Of a DNA stretch of 64,000 bases, positions 52,571 through 62,200 are shown piece by piece. This DNA comes from Streptomyces fumanus (GTDB lineage: Bacteria > Actinomycetota > Actinomycetes > Streptomycetales > Streptomycetaceae): contig NZ_BNBI01000011.1 of the NCBI RefSeq assembly GCF_014655295.1, positions 248,001 through 312,000 on the forward strand, read 5' to 3'. The position numbers were made by a program, and so were the translations under genes. Positions within the stretch are counted from its first letter, which is position 1. Each line of letters opens with the position of its first letter. The notes beneath the pieces are model-generated. The model worked only from the letters and a program-made list of their open reading frames with translations. It was not told where the DNA came from and ran no database searches.

Positions 52571-53599
52571 TCAGCGCAGGTGGGGCAGGACCTCGGAGCC
52601 GAGCCGCCGTACGTTCTCCTCGGTGGCCGCGAGATCGCCGGAGCCCTCCACCAGCAGGGCGAACCGGGAGATACCGGTGCGCTCGCTGGTCGCCGCCAGC
52701 CGGTCGGCGCAGAGCCGGGGGGTGCCCACCGGGTGCAGGCCGCACAGCAGCTCCGTATAGGCCAGCGGGTCGCGCATCCGCCGGGCCCGGCCGTCCACCG
52801 TGACATGGGCCGCCAGGCCCCGGCGCAGCCAGCCCGGCATCGCCTTGGTCAGCGTCTCCGCCGCGTCGCCGCGCCGGTCGGCGATCTGGCAGACGCCGGC
52901 CGAGATGTGCGGGGCGCCCCTGATCTCCTCGCCGGGCCGCCCGGCCGCCCGCGCGTGCCGCCGCCACAGGGCGACCATCTCGGCCTTCTCCTCGTCCCCG
53001 ATGTGCATCCCGAGCAGCATCGGCAGCCCGCGCCCGGCGGCCAGCTCCACGCCGGCCGGGGAGGTGCAGGCGACGACGACCTCCGGGCCCGGCGCCTCGG
53101 TGAGGGCCTCGCGGGGGCGGGGGACGACGGGGACCTCGCGGAACCGGTGGCGCTCGCCGGACGCCGAGACCACCGGGTCGCGCAGCCAGCGCAGCAGCAG
53201 GTCCAGCGACTCCGGGAACTGCCGCTCGTAGGCCGCCAGACCCGCGCCGAACACCTCCAGGTCCACCCAGGGCCCGCCGCGCCCCACGCCCAGCGTGAAC
53301 CGGCCGCCGCTCGTCACGTGCAGCAGCGCGGCCTGCTCGCCGAGGGCGACGGGATGGGCGGTAGGCAGCACGCTGACGGCGGTGCCGATCCGCAGCCGGG
53401 AGGTGCGGCCCAGCAGCAGGGCGGCCAGCGTCACGGCGGACGGGCAGGTGCCGTACGGCACGAAGTGGTGCTCGGCCAGCCAGACCGAGTCCAGCCCGGC
53501 CTCCTCGGCGACCTCGGCGGAGCGGACCGCGCGGTGCAACGCCTCTCCCTGGCCCTGCCCCGGGAACTGGGCAGCCAACACGAAAGTTCCTACGCGCAT
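52571..53599 (-). CDS. LLM-class flavin-dependent oxidoreductase
   Basis: 342 aa, a luciferase-like monooxygenase fold using reduced flavin (FMN or F420) and possibly oxygen. Family landmarks are AEEAGLDSVWLAEHHF, TSRLRIGTAVSVLPTAHPVALGEQAALL, GGRFTLGVGRG and the C-terminal GTPRLCADRLAATSERTGISRF. The His pair of WLAEHHF is typical of the bacterial luciferase branch. ATG 53599 starts the conserved sequence. The substrate is unknown and no pathway genes flank it. Confidence 0.9.
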   Translation of the reverse strand: MRVGTFVLAAQFPGQGQGEALHRAVRSAEVAEEAGLDSVWLAEHHFVPYGTCPSAVTLAALLLGRTSRLRIGTAVSVLPTAHPVALGEQAALLHVTSGGRFTLGVGRGGPWVDLEVFGAGLAAYERQFPESLDLLLRWLRDPVVSASGERHRFREVPVVPRPREALTEAPGPEVVVACTSPAGVELAAGRGLPMLLGMHIGDEEKAEMVALWRRHARAAGRPGEEIRGAPHISAGVCQIADRRGDAAETLTKAMPGWLRRGLAAHVTVDGRARRMRDPLAYTELLCGLHPVGTPRLCADRLAATSERTGISRFALLVEGSGDLAATEENVRRLGSEVLPHLR

Positions 53600-53854
53600 T
53601 GCTTTTTCCTGCTTCCTCGGCTCCGACGCGGAGCTCCCCCACAGCGCATAACCGCACGACACGTGCCGAGGACACGGCCGAGCGGAGAGATTTGCCGATT
53701 GTCGGGAGAACGGGCCCCCGGGCGCGGCGGGGGACGTGCCGGGGACCCGTCGTACGGGCGCCGCGGACGCCGGGTGCCGTACCGTCCGCCCCCGCCCCGC
53801 CCGCGTAGGCTGGTTTCCGACCCGTACTCCCCGTAGAGCTCCGTGAGGTGTCCC

Positions 53855-54187
53855 GTGTCCCCGCGTCGCAACCGACCCAAGGGAGCCGGTCTGTCCGGCC
53901 GGAGTGCCGAGGACGACCGCCCGGGGCGCTACGGCGGCTGGCAGTCCTCGCAGAGCTGGGGGGACGAGGAGTGGTACGTGCGGCACGTGGCCGGCGCCAG
54001 CGCGCAGGGCAAGTCCTACCGCTGCCCCGGCTGCGACCAGATGATCCCCGACGGCGTGCCGCACGTGGTGGCCTGGCCGGAGCACTCGGGCGTCGACGAG
54101 CGCCGGCACTGGCACAAGGCGTGCTGGAACGCCCGGGACCGCCGCACCACGCGGGTGCAGCGGTCCCGGAACGCGCCGCGGTTCTGA
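53855..54187 (+). CDS. Small Cys/His-rich conserved protein
   Basis: 110 aa. A basic, Gly/Ser-rich start is followed by GGWQSSQSWGDEEWYVRHV and a likely zinc-binding segment: CPGCDQ, then HVV, HSGVDERRHWHKACW. The Cys2...His/Cys pattern resembles a treble-clef knuckle. The protein is conserved in Streptomyces, sometimes annotated as ATP/GTP-binding, but no nucleotide motif is visible. GTG 53855 has GAGG (53845-53848) six bases upstream. It converges with the ABC permease gene, 7 bases between stops. Confidence 0.75.
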   Translation: MSPRRNRPKGAGLSGRSAEDDRPGRYGGWQSSQSWGDEEWYVRHVAGASAQGKSYRCPGCDQMIPDGVPHVVAWPEHSGVDERRHWHKACWNARDRRTTRVQRSRNAPRF

Positions 54188-54194
54188 ACGGCGC

Positions 54195-55046
54195 TCAGAC
54201 GTCCCGCCGTTCCAGCAGGGCGTAGGCGAGGCCGAACGCGACGGCGGTCACCACCAGCACCATCCACAGCGGGTCCCAGCCCGAGGGGCCGCTGTCGCTG
54301 AGCGAGTTGGCGTAGAAGATGCTGAGCTGGTTGGGGATCGAGTACTCGAACAGGGCCTGCTGCACGTCCTTGAGCGAATCGGTGAACATGAACAGGGCGA
54401 TCACCAGCGGGGCCAGCAGCACGCCGATCATGATGGTGATGGCGCCCGCCGAGTGCCGGATGATCGAGCCGACGGCGAGCGAGGCCAGGCCCAGCAGCGC
54501 CAGGTAGAGCGAGACGCCGACGGTGGCCTTGAGCCAGTCCTCGCCGCCGGGCGACTCGGCGCCGCTGCCCTCCAGCAGCGCCACCTGCACGACCGCCGTC
54601 AGCGTGGTGGAGACCAGGGTCACCACGAAGGCCACCAGGAAGAACACCACGGCCTTGGCCGCCAGCACCCGGCCCCGGCTGGGGCAGGCGGTCATCGTGG
54701 TGCGGACCATGCCGGTGCCGTACTCCGAGGCCGTGGTCAGCACGCCGAGCGTGATGAGGCACATGCTGCCCAGCAGCAGCCCGAAGAAGCCCAGCTCCAG
54801 CGGATTGGACCCGGACATGTCGGCGGTGGTGGAGCCGACCACCGCACCGGCCAGCACGCCGATGCCGACGACCAGCAGCACGAACACCCCGAGCGTCCAC
54901 ATCGTGGAGCGCACCGACCGCATCTTCGTCCACTCGGAGGCGACGGCGTGCAGCAGATGGGTGCGCACCACCGGGATCGGCGAGGTGTAACCGGGGTACG
55001 GCGGCCGCGGCGCGGCCTGCGGCAGCGGGGGCTGGGGCGTGCTCAT
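54195..55046 (-). CDS. ABC-2 family transporter permease (copy 1)
   Basis: 283 aa. A Pro-rich cytoplasmic start (~1-35) is followed by EWTKMRSVRSTMWTLGVFVLLVV and five further membrane segments. SEYGTGMVRTTMTACPSRGRVLAAKAVV is the permease loop typical of this family. It ends LLERRDV, comparable with LKRRDA in the second permease at 56331. It overlaps by 4 bp the ATPase gene upstream. Together with the second pair it looks like a tandem duplication. The substrate is unknown. Confidence 0.88.
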   Translation of the reverse strand: MSTPQPPLPQAAPRPPYPGYTSPIPVVRTHLLHAVASEWTKMRSVRSTMWTLGVFVLLVVGIGVLAGAVVGSTTADMSGSNPLELGFFGLLLGSMCLITLGVLTTASEYGTGMVRTTMTACPSRGRVLAAKAVVFFLVAFVVTLVSTTLTAVVQVALLEGSGAESPGGEDWLKATVGVSLYLALLGLASLAVGSIIRHSAGAITIMIGVLLAPLVIALFMFTDSLKDVQQALFEYSIPNQLSIFYANSLSDSGPSGWDPLWMVLVVTAVAFGLAYALLERRDV

Positions 55047-56218
55047 CGTGGGTCCTCGGGCTCGGTGCGGTCGGCGGTGACGGGCGCGGCGGCGGGCTGC
55101 CCCGGCCCCTGGCCCTGGGGCGCCGGCTGCGCGTAGGGGTTGGGCTGCGGCGCGCCGTACGGGCCGGGCGGCGGCGCGAACAGCGGCCCGCCCTGCTGGG
55201 GCGGCGGCGGGGCGTACCAGCCGGGCTGGCCCTGCCCCGGCACCGGCACCGCGGGCCCCGCGCCGGGCGGGGGCACCTGGTGCAGCCCGGCCTTCTGGTC
55301 GTCGGTGGACCGGTAGTCCACCACGCCCTGTGTCATCCGCATGTACGCCTCCTCCAGCGACGCCTGGTGCGGCGACAGCTCCCACAGCCGGACGCCCGCC
55401 TCGTGGGCGATGTCGCTGATCCGGGGGAGCGGCAGCCCGGTCACCCGCAGCGCGCCGTCCTGCTCCGGCATGACGTGCCCGCCCGCCTCGGTCAGCGCGG
55501 AGGTGAGCTTCTCGCGGGCCTGCGGTTCGGTGCCGGGGGTGCGGACGCGGGCGAAGTCGGCGGAGTTGGCGGAGATGAAGTCGGTCACGCTCATGTCGGC
55601 GAGCAACTGGCCGCGCCCGATGACGATCAGGTGGTCGGCGGTCAGCGCCATCTCGCTCATCAGGTGCGAGGAGACGAAGACGGTCCGGCCCTCGGCGGCG
55701 AGCGCCTTCATCAGGTTCCGCACCCAGAGGATGCCCTCCGGGTCGAGGCCGTTGACCGGCTCGTCGAAGAGCAGCACCTGGGGGTCGCCGAGCAGCGCGG
55801 CGGCGATGCCGAGCCGCTGGCCCATGCCGAGCGAGAAGCCCTTGGACCGCTTGCCGGCGACCTCCTGCAGGCCGACCACGCCGAGCACCTCGTCGACCCG
55901 GCGGGCCGGGATGCCGGACAGTTGGGCGAGGCTGAGCAGGTGGTTGCGGGCGGAGCGGCCGCCGTGCACCGCCTTGGCGTCGAGCAGGGCGCCGACGTGC
56001 CGGGGGGCGTTCGGCAGTTGCCGGTACGGGTGGCCGCTGATCGTGACGTGGCCCGCGGTCGGGTTGTCCAGGCCCAGGATCATCCGCATCGTCGTCGACT
56101 TGCCCGAGCCGTTGGGTCCGAGGAAGCCGGTGACGGCGCCGGGCCGCACCTGGAAGGACAGGTTGTGCACGGCGGTCTTGTCGCCGTATCGCTTGGTCAG
56201 GCCGACAGCCTCGATCAT
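55043..56218 (-). CDS. ABC transporter ATPase with Pro-rich C-terminal tail (copy 1)
   Basis: 391 aa. Walker A is GPNGSGKSTTMRM, the signature region is FSLGMGQRLGIAAALLGDP, Walker B is LLFDEPVNGLDPEG, and the H-loop is SSHLMSEMALTADH. After ~300 residues an 85-residue tail rich in Pro, Gln and Gly follows, which the second ATPase lacks. Start ATG 56218 is used; a GTG at 56227 is in frame. It overlaps the permease gene by 4 bp. The core is strongly similar to the ATPase at 57104, so the two arose by duplication. Confidence 0.88.
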   Translation of the reverse strand: MIEAVGLTKRYGDKTAVHNLSFQVRPGAVTGFLGPNGSGKSTTMRMILGLDNPTAGHVTISGHPYRQLPNAPRHVGALLDAKAVHGGRSARNHLLSLAQLSGIPARRVDEVLGVVGLQEVAGKRSKGFSLGMGQRLGIAAALLGDPQVLLFDEPVNGLDPEGILWVRNLMKALAAEGRTVFVSSHLMSEMALTADHLIVIGRGQLLADMSVTDFISANSADFARVRTPGTEPQAREKLTSALTEAGGHVMPEQDGALRVTGLPLPRISDIAHEAGVRLWELSPHQASLEEAYMRMTQGVVDYRSTDDQKAGLHQVPPPGAGPAVPVPGQGQPGWYAPPPPQQGGPLFAPPPGPYGAPQPNPYAQPAPQGQGPGQPAAAPVTADRTEPEDPR

Positions 56219-56330
56219 GCTCCGCACCCATCGAATGGTTCAGGACAGCGGGGCACACGCCCCCGTAAGGGTTAGGAGCCTATCGAGGCGCTGACGGTTC
56301 CGTTCAAGTCCGCGCAAAATCCGGCCGGGC

Positions 56331-57107
56331 TCAGGCGTCCCGCCGCTTCAGCACCAGATAGCCGCCGAGGAGCGCCGCGACCACCCAGAGCGCCAGAATG
56401 CCGAGGCCGCCCCAGGGGCCGTACGGGGTGTCGTCGTCGAGCGGCGGGACCACCTGCATGATCTTGCTGCCCGCCTGGTCCGGCAGGAACCGCCCGACCT
56501 TCTCGGTCGCGTCGACGCTGCCCAGGATGTTGGAGATCAGGAAGAAGAACGGCATCAGGATGCCCAGCGACAGCATCGGGGAGCGCAGCATCGCGGCGAC
56601 GCCCATGGAGAACATGGTGATGAGCGTCATGTAGAGGCCGCCGCCGATCACCGCCCGCAGCACCCCGGCGTCACCGATCGACGCCTTGAGGTGGCCGAGC
56701 ATCGCCTGCCCCAGGAAGAAGGCGGCGAAGCTGGTGACCATGGAGACCACCAGGGCGAGCAGGGTGGCCACGGCGACCTTGCTGAACAGGAAGGTGCCGC
56801 GCCGGGGCACCGCCGCCAGCGAGGTCCGGATCATGCCGCTGCTGTACTCGTTGGCCACCACCAGCACCCCGAAGACGATCATTGCCAACTGGCCGAGGCT
56901 CATCCCGGCGAAGCTGGTGAAGGTCGGGTCGAAGGCGAGCCGGTCCCGTTCGTCCATGGTGTCGTACTCGTTCTTGGACAGGGCCGCGATCAGCATCCCG
57001 AGCGCGAGGGTGACGACCACGGCCAGCCCCAGCGTCCACACCGTGGAGGCCACCGACCGGATCTTGGTCCACTCGGACCGGACCACCTGTGTCGCCGCCA
57101 TGCTCAT
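56331..57107 (-). CDS. ABC-2 family transporter permease (copy 2)
   Basis: 258 aa with six hydrophobic segments. It shares the start EWTKIRSVASTVWTLG and the loop ANEYSSGMIRTSLAAVPRRGTFLFSKVAV with the permease at 54195, but lacks the Pro-rich leader. GGAGGAAGG stands before ATG 57107. It overlaps the stop of its ATPase gene by 4 bp. Confidence 0.88.
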   Translation of the reverse strand: MSMAATQVVRSEWTKIRSVASTVWTLGLAVVVTLALGMLIAALSKNEYDTMDERDRLAFDPTFTSFAGMSLGQLAMIVFGVLVVANEYSSGMIRTSLAAVPRRGTFLFSKVAVATLLALVVSMVTSFAAFFLGQAMLGHLKASIGDAGVLRAVIGGGLYMTLITMFSMGVAAMLRSPMLSLGILMPFFFLISNILGSVDATEKVGRFLPDQAGSKIMQVVPPLDDDTPYGPWGGLGILALWVVAALLGGYLVLKRRDA

Positions 57108-58069
57108 GCCTTCCTCCAGTCGGGTCCCCACGCCTGCCGCGGCTCGGGCCCGCCGAGCGGCCGCCCGTCGTGCGCGTGGTACTCCACCGACTCCGCGGTG
57201 AGCCGCATGAACGCCTCCTCCAGCGAGGCCCGCTGGGGGCTCAGCTCGTGCAGCACGATCTGGTGCCGCGCGGCCAGCTCGCCGATCTGCTCGGACTTCT
57301 CGCCGTCCACCTCCAGCACCTCGGCGCCGGCCTCCACCACGGTGATCCCGGCTCCGTGCAGCGCGTCGAGCAGTTGCTCGCGCTGCGGCGTGCGGATGCG
57401 CACGTACGAGCGGGAGTTGCGGGCGATGAAGTCGGCCATGGAGGTGTCGGCGAGCAGCCTGCCCTGGCCGATGACGACCAGGTGGTCGGCGGTCAGCGCC
57501 ATCTCGCTCATCAGGTGCGAGGAGACGAAGACGGTCCGGCCCTCGGCGGCGAGGGCCTTCATCAGATTGCGGATCCAGTGGATGCCCTCGGGGTCCAGGC
57601 CGTTGACCGGCTCGTCGAACATCAGGATCCGCGGGTCGCCGAGCAGCGCGCCCGCGATGCCGAGCCGCTGGCCCATGCCGAGCGAGAAGCCCTTGGCCTT
57701 CTTCTTCGCCACCGAGGTCAGACCGACCGTGTCCAGCACCTCGTGCACCCGGCGCCGGTCGATCCCGTTGGACTGGGCCAGGCAGAGCAGATGGTGGTAG
57801 GCGCTGCGCCCGCCGTGCATCGCCTTGGCGTCCAGCAGCGCCCCGATGTACTTCAGCGGGTCCTTGAGCTGGTCGTAGCGCATCCCGTCGATGCGCACCG
57901 CGCCGGCGGTGGGCCGGTCCAGGCCCAGCATCATCCGCATGGTCGTCGACTTGCCGGCGCCGTTGGGCCCGAGGAAGCCCGTGACGATGCCCGGTCTGAC
58001 GGAGAAGGTCAGATGGTCGACCGCCACCTTCTCGCCGTACCGCTTGGTCAGCCCCTCCAGCTCAATCAT
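57104..58069 (-). CDS. ABC transporter ATPase (copy 2)
   Basis: 321 aa. Walker A is GPNGAGKSTTMRM, the signature region is FSLGMGQRLGIAGALLGDP, Walker B is LMFDEPVNGLDPEG, and the H-loop is SSHLMSEMALTADH. Only short C-terminal residues follow the family domain. It forms a unit with the permease at 56331 (4-bp overlap). The LGMGQ signature in place of LSGGQ is shared with copy 1 and is typical of bacitracin/NatA-like actinobacterial ATPases. Confidence 0.9.
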   Translation of the reverse strand: MIELEGLTKRYGEKVAVDHLTFSVRPGIVTGFLGPNGAGKSTTMRMMLGLDRPTAGAVRIDGMRYDQLKDPLKYIGALLDAKAMHGGRSAYHHLLCLAQSNGIDRRRVHEVLDTVGLTSVAKKKAKGFSLGMGQRLGIAGALLGDPRILMFDEPVNGLDPEGIHWIRNLMKALAAEGRTVFVSSHLMSEMALTADHLVVIGQGRLLADTSMADFIARNSRSYVRIRTPQREQLLDALHGAGITVVEAGAEVLEVDGEKSEQIGELAARHQIVLHELSPQRASLEEAFMRLTAESVEYHAHDGRPLGGPEPRQAWGPDWRKA

Positions 58070-58091
58070 GCGGACACGCTAGAACGCGACG

Positions 58092-58123
58092 GAGCCCTCT
58101 GCCACCCCAGTGGCAGAGGGCTC
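58092..58123 (-). terminator. Terminator of filP
   Basis: GAGCCCTCTGCCAC (58092-58105) pairs perfectly with GTGGCAGAGGGCTC (58110-58123), a 14-bp stem with a CCCA loop, 31 bases beyond the filP stop. Confidence 0.85.
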
Positions 58124-58154
58124 GGCCGGTGTTCGACCCCGGTACAGCGAGGTG

Positions 58155-59090
58155 TTACCGGGACTGCTGCGCGGGCACCCCGCGGGAGATCGGCTCGTCG
58201 TCGGAGGACGTGCCGGCGGCGGCCACCGCGGCGCCCGTGAGGGTCGCCAGCATCTCGCGCACGTTGGTGAGCTGCGCGTTGATGGAGTCGCGGCGGTTGG
58301 TCAGGGCGGCCAGCTCGCGCTCGGACTCCGAACGGATCCGGTCGGCCTTGGCGTTGGCGTCGGCCACGATGTCCTCGGCCTGGCGCTGCGCGGTCTCCAC
58401 CGTCTGGCGGGCCCGGCGCTCGGCGTCGGTGCGCAGCTTCTCGGCCTCCAGCCGGAGCTGCTCCGCGCGGTGCTCGATCTCGGCGAGCCGCTTCTCGGCC
58501 TTGGCCTGACGCGAGGCCAGGTCCCGCTCGGACTGCTCGCGGCGCTTGGCCAGGTTGGTCTCGAAGTCGGCGGCGGCCTGCGCGGCCTTGGCCCGGGTCT
58601 CCTCGAAGAGGGCGTCGGCCTCCTCGCGCTTGGACTGCGCGTCCTTCTGCGCCTCGGACCGCAACTGCGAGGCGTCGCTCTTGGCCTTCTCGACGATCCG
58701 GATGCCCTCGTCCTCGGCCTTGGCCTTGCGCTCGGCCGCGTACGCCTCCGCGTCGTTGCGCACCTGCTGGGCGGCCGACTCGGCCAGCTCGCGGTGCTGC
58801 TCGGCGGCACGGCGGGCCTCCTCGCGCAGTTCCTTCGCCTCTTCCTCGGCGAGCCGCAGGATCTTCTCGACCCGGGCGCCGAGACCGGCGTACGACGGCT
58901 CCGCGTCGCTGACCTGCGCCTGGGCGTTCTGGGTTTCGAGGTGAAGCTCCTCGATGCGCTTTTCCAGAGCGGTGATGCGGGCGAGAGCGCTGTCACGGTC
59001 GGAGACGAGCTTGGAGATACGTTCGTCCACCTGAGCGCGGTCGTACCCACGCCGCACAAGCTCGAAGCCGTAGGGGGAAGTGTCGCTCAT
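58155..59090 (-). CDS. filP: Coiled-coil cytoskeletal protein FilP
   Basis: 311 aa. A short DivIVA-like start (SPYGFELVRRGYDRAQVDERI) is followed by an almost unbroken Ala/Glu/Arg coiled coil (~35-290) and a small polar end. In Streptomyces FilP forms intermediate-filament-like structures near hyphal tips. It works with DivIVA and Scy in polar growth and mechanical stiffness. The length matches S. coelicolor FilP (~310 aa), and it lies directly downstream of scy as there. ATG 59090 has AGGAA upstream. A separate promoter is likely (TAGGAT, 59131-59136). Confidence 0.93.
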   Translation of the reverse strand: MSDTSPYGFELVRRGYDRAQVDERISKLVSDRDSALARITALEKRIEELHLETQNAQAQVSDAEPSYAGLGARVEKILRLAEEEAKELREEARRAAEQHRELAESAAQQVRNDAEAYAAERKAKAEDEGIRIVEKAKSDASQLRSEAQKDAQSKREEADALFEETRAKAAQAAADFETNLAKRREQSERDLASRQAKAEKRLAEIEHRAEQLRLEAEKLRTDAERRARQTVETAQRQAEDIVADANAKADRIRSESERELAALTNRRDSINAQLTNVREMLATLTGAAVAAAGTSSDDEPISRGVPAQQSR

Positions 59091-59130
59091 GGGGTTCCTG
59101 TCGAATGAGACCGGTGAGGTGATAGTCGGA

Positions 59131-59158
59131 ATCCTAGGGGCCAATGCGGTGTGTCATC
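59131..59158 (-). promoter_or_regulatory. Probable filP promoter
   Basis: On the minus strand GATGAC (59153-59158) and TAGGAT (59131-59136) are 16 bases apart and 41 bases before the filP ATG, in the 183-base gap after scy. filP can therefore be expressed independently of scy. Confidence 0.45.
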
Positions 59159-59273
59159 GAGCGGATGCGTGTTTGATCTGGAGAATGACACCTCTTTCGA
59201 GTGGCTGACCGACGGATGCCTTGCCAAAGAGTTGGCCAAAGGTCTCAAGGAGACTACGAATTGGCCGTGAGCG

Positions 59274-62200
59274 CTACCCGTCCGACGGTTTGCCACCCGA
59301 TCGGGGAGCGCCCACCGCGGCGCCGGCCTTGACCCCGGCGTCCTTGCCGGCGGCCGGTGCCTCGAAGGACTCCAGCGCCTCCAGCACGTCCTGCACCCGG
59401 GAGATCTCGGCGTTGATGTCCTGCCGCCGCCGGACGAGGACCTCCAGCTCGCGCTGGCCCTCCTCCACCGTACGCCGTGCCTCGCGGATCGCCTCGGCCT
59501 TCAGCTCCTCGGCCTCCTTCACCAGGGTGGCCTTCTTCTGCTCGGCCTCCTTCAGAAGCCCCTCGGCCTTCTTGACCGCGGCGATCCGGACCTTGCCCGC
59601 CTCGGAGTTGGCCTCGGAGACGATCTCCTTGGCCTTCGCCTCGGCCTTGGCGAGCTGCTCCTCGGCCGCCTTGATCAGCGCGTCGCAGCGGTCGCCGGCC
59701 GACTTCATCGTCTCGGCGGCCTCCCGGCGGGCCCGCTCGTGCAGCTCCTCGATCTCGGCGGTGAGCCGCTCGCGCAGCTCCTCGGCGCGCTCCCGGATGG
59801 CGGTGGCGTCCCGGCGGGCGCCGACCAGCAGCTCGTCGGCGTCCGTGCGGGCCTTCTCCACCCGGGTGTTGCCCTCGACGGTCGCCTCGGCGACGATCCG
59901 CTCGGCCTCCGCGCGGGCCGCGCCCACCATGCTGTCGGCCTGCGACTCGGCGTCCGCGGTGGTCTTCAGCGCCTGCTGCTGCGCCTCGGTGAGCAGCTTG
60001 TCGGCCTCGGCGGTGGTCTCCGTGATCAGCTTGTCGACCTGCTCGGCCGCCTCCGAACGCCGCTTGTTGGCGTCCTTGCGGGCCTCGTCCAGGGTGCGCT
60101 CGGCCTCCTCGCGGGCGGCGGTGGTGACCCGCTCGGCCTGGGCCGCCGCCTCCGCCTTGACCCGCTCGGCCTCGGTCCGGATCCGCTCGGCGTGCGCCTG
60201 CGCGGAGCCCACCGCCTCGGCGGCCTCGGCCCGCAACCGCTCCGCCTCGCCGGTGGCGTCCGACAGCAGCGCCTCGGCCCGCGCGGTCGCCTCCGCCCGG
60301 ACCCGCTCGGCCTCGGCCGCCGCCTCGCCGCGCAGCTTCTCGGACGCCTCGGCGGCCTCCGCGCGCACCCGCCGGGCCTCGTCCGCGGCCTCGGTGCGGA
60401 CCCGCTCGGCCGCCGCGGCCGTCTCGGTGCGCAGCTTGTCGGTCTCGGCGGCCGTCTGGGTGGTCAGCTTCTCGGCCTCCGAGCGGGCCTCGCTGATCAG
60501 GGTGTCCGCCTGGGTGGCCGCGTCCGAGCGGATGCGGTTGGCGTCCTCCCGGGCGTCGGCCCGGGTGCGGGCCGCGCTCTGCTCGGCCTCGGCGATGGTG
60601 TCGGACGCCTCGGTGCGCACCCGCTGGGCGTGCTCGGCGACGTCCGAGCGGATCCGCTCGGCCTCGGCGGCCGCCTCGGACACCGTCCGCTCGGCCAGCG
60701 CCTTGGCCGCCTCGGTCTCCTCGCGGGCCTCGCGGCGCAGCCGGGAGGCGTCCTCGCCGGCCCGCTCCCGCTCGGCGTAGGCGTCGGCGCGGACCCGGTC
60801 GGCCTCCTCCTCGGCCTCGCGGCGGGTCCGCTCCGCGGCGTGCTCGGCGGCGCTGCGCAGCCCGGCGATCTCCTCCTGGGCCTGCTCGTGCAGTCCGGCG
60901 ACCGACTCCCGGACCTGCGTCGCGTGCTGCTCGGCGGCCGACACCAGCTCGGTGGCGCGCCGGTCGGCCTCCTCGACCAGCCGGGTGGCCTCGGCCTGCG
61001 CCTCCTCCACGCGGGTGCGCGCGGAGGCGAGCAGCTCCTCGCTCTGCTCGCGGGCCCGCTCGCGCTCCTGGCCGGCCTCCTGCCGGGCCGAGCCCAGCAG
61101 CTCCTCGGCCTCGCGGCGGCGCCGGGCGGCCTCCTCCTGGGCGGCGGCCAGCGTCTCGGACGCCTCGGCGGCGATCCGCTCGGCGGCGGCCTGCGCCTCC
61201 GCCCGCATCCGGTCCGCGCTGTCCTGCGCCTCCGACTTCAGCCGCTCGGCCTCGGCCGCGGCCTCCGACCGCAGGCGTACGGCGACGCTCTCGCCCTCCG
61301 CGCGGGAGGCGGAGGCGTCGGCGGCGGCCTCGGTGCGCAGCCGGTCGGCCTCGGCCTCGGCCTGCTGCTGGAGCGTCCGGATCCGCTCGGCGGCCTCGGC
61401 GCGCTGCCGCTCGGTCTCCTCGGCGGCCTCCCGGCGGATCCGCTCGGCCTCCTCGCGGGCCTCGGTCAGCGCCCGCTCGGCGGCGGCCAGGCGCTCCTCG
61501 GCCTCGGTACGCAGCCGGGTCAGCTCCTCGGCGGCCTCCGCCTGCCGGGCCGCGACGGCCCGCTCGGTCTCCTCGCGCAGCTCGCGGGCGGCGCGCTCGG
61601 CGTCGGCCTGGAGGGCCTCGGCCTGCTCGGCGGCCTCGGCGCGGTGCCGCTCGGCCTCCGCGCGGGTGCGCTCCAGCGTCTCCTCGGCCTGCCGGCGCAG
61701 GGTGGTGGCCCGCTCGATCGCCTCGGTGCGGACCTTCTCGCTGTCGGCGGTGGCGGTCCCCCGCAGCTCGTCGGCGTCGGCCTTGGCCTTGGCGAGGAGT
61801 TCCTCGGCGGACTTCGCGGCCTCCTCGATCTGCGCCACGGCCTCCCGGCGGGCCTCGGCGCGGATCTTCTCGCCCTCCTCGACCGCCTCGGCCCGCAACT
61901 GCTCGGCCTCGCCGCGCAGCTTGCGGGCCTCCTCCTGCAGCTCGACCGTCTTGGCCCGGTACTCCTTGGTGTCGTCCTTGGCCGCGCCCTTGAGCTGCTC
62001 GGCGATGTCGTGCGCCTCGGCGCGCAGCCGGTCCGCCTCGGCCTCGGCCTCCCGGCGGATCCGCTCGGCCTCCTCGGCGGCGGCGCGGGTGGTCCGCTTG
62101 GCCTCCTCGGACGCCTTGGTGAGCACGTCCTCGGCGGTCCTGGCCGCCTTGGACAACTGGGTGGCGGTCTCCTCGGCGGTGATCGTGCGGGCCTTCTCGG

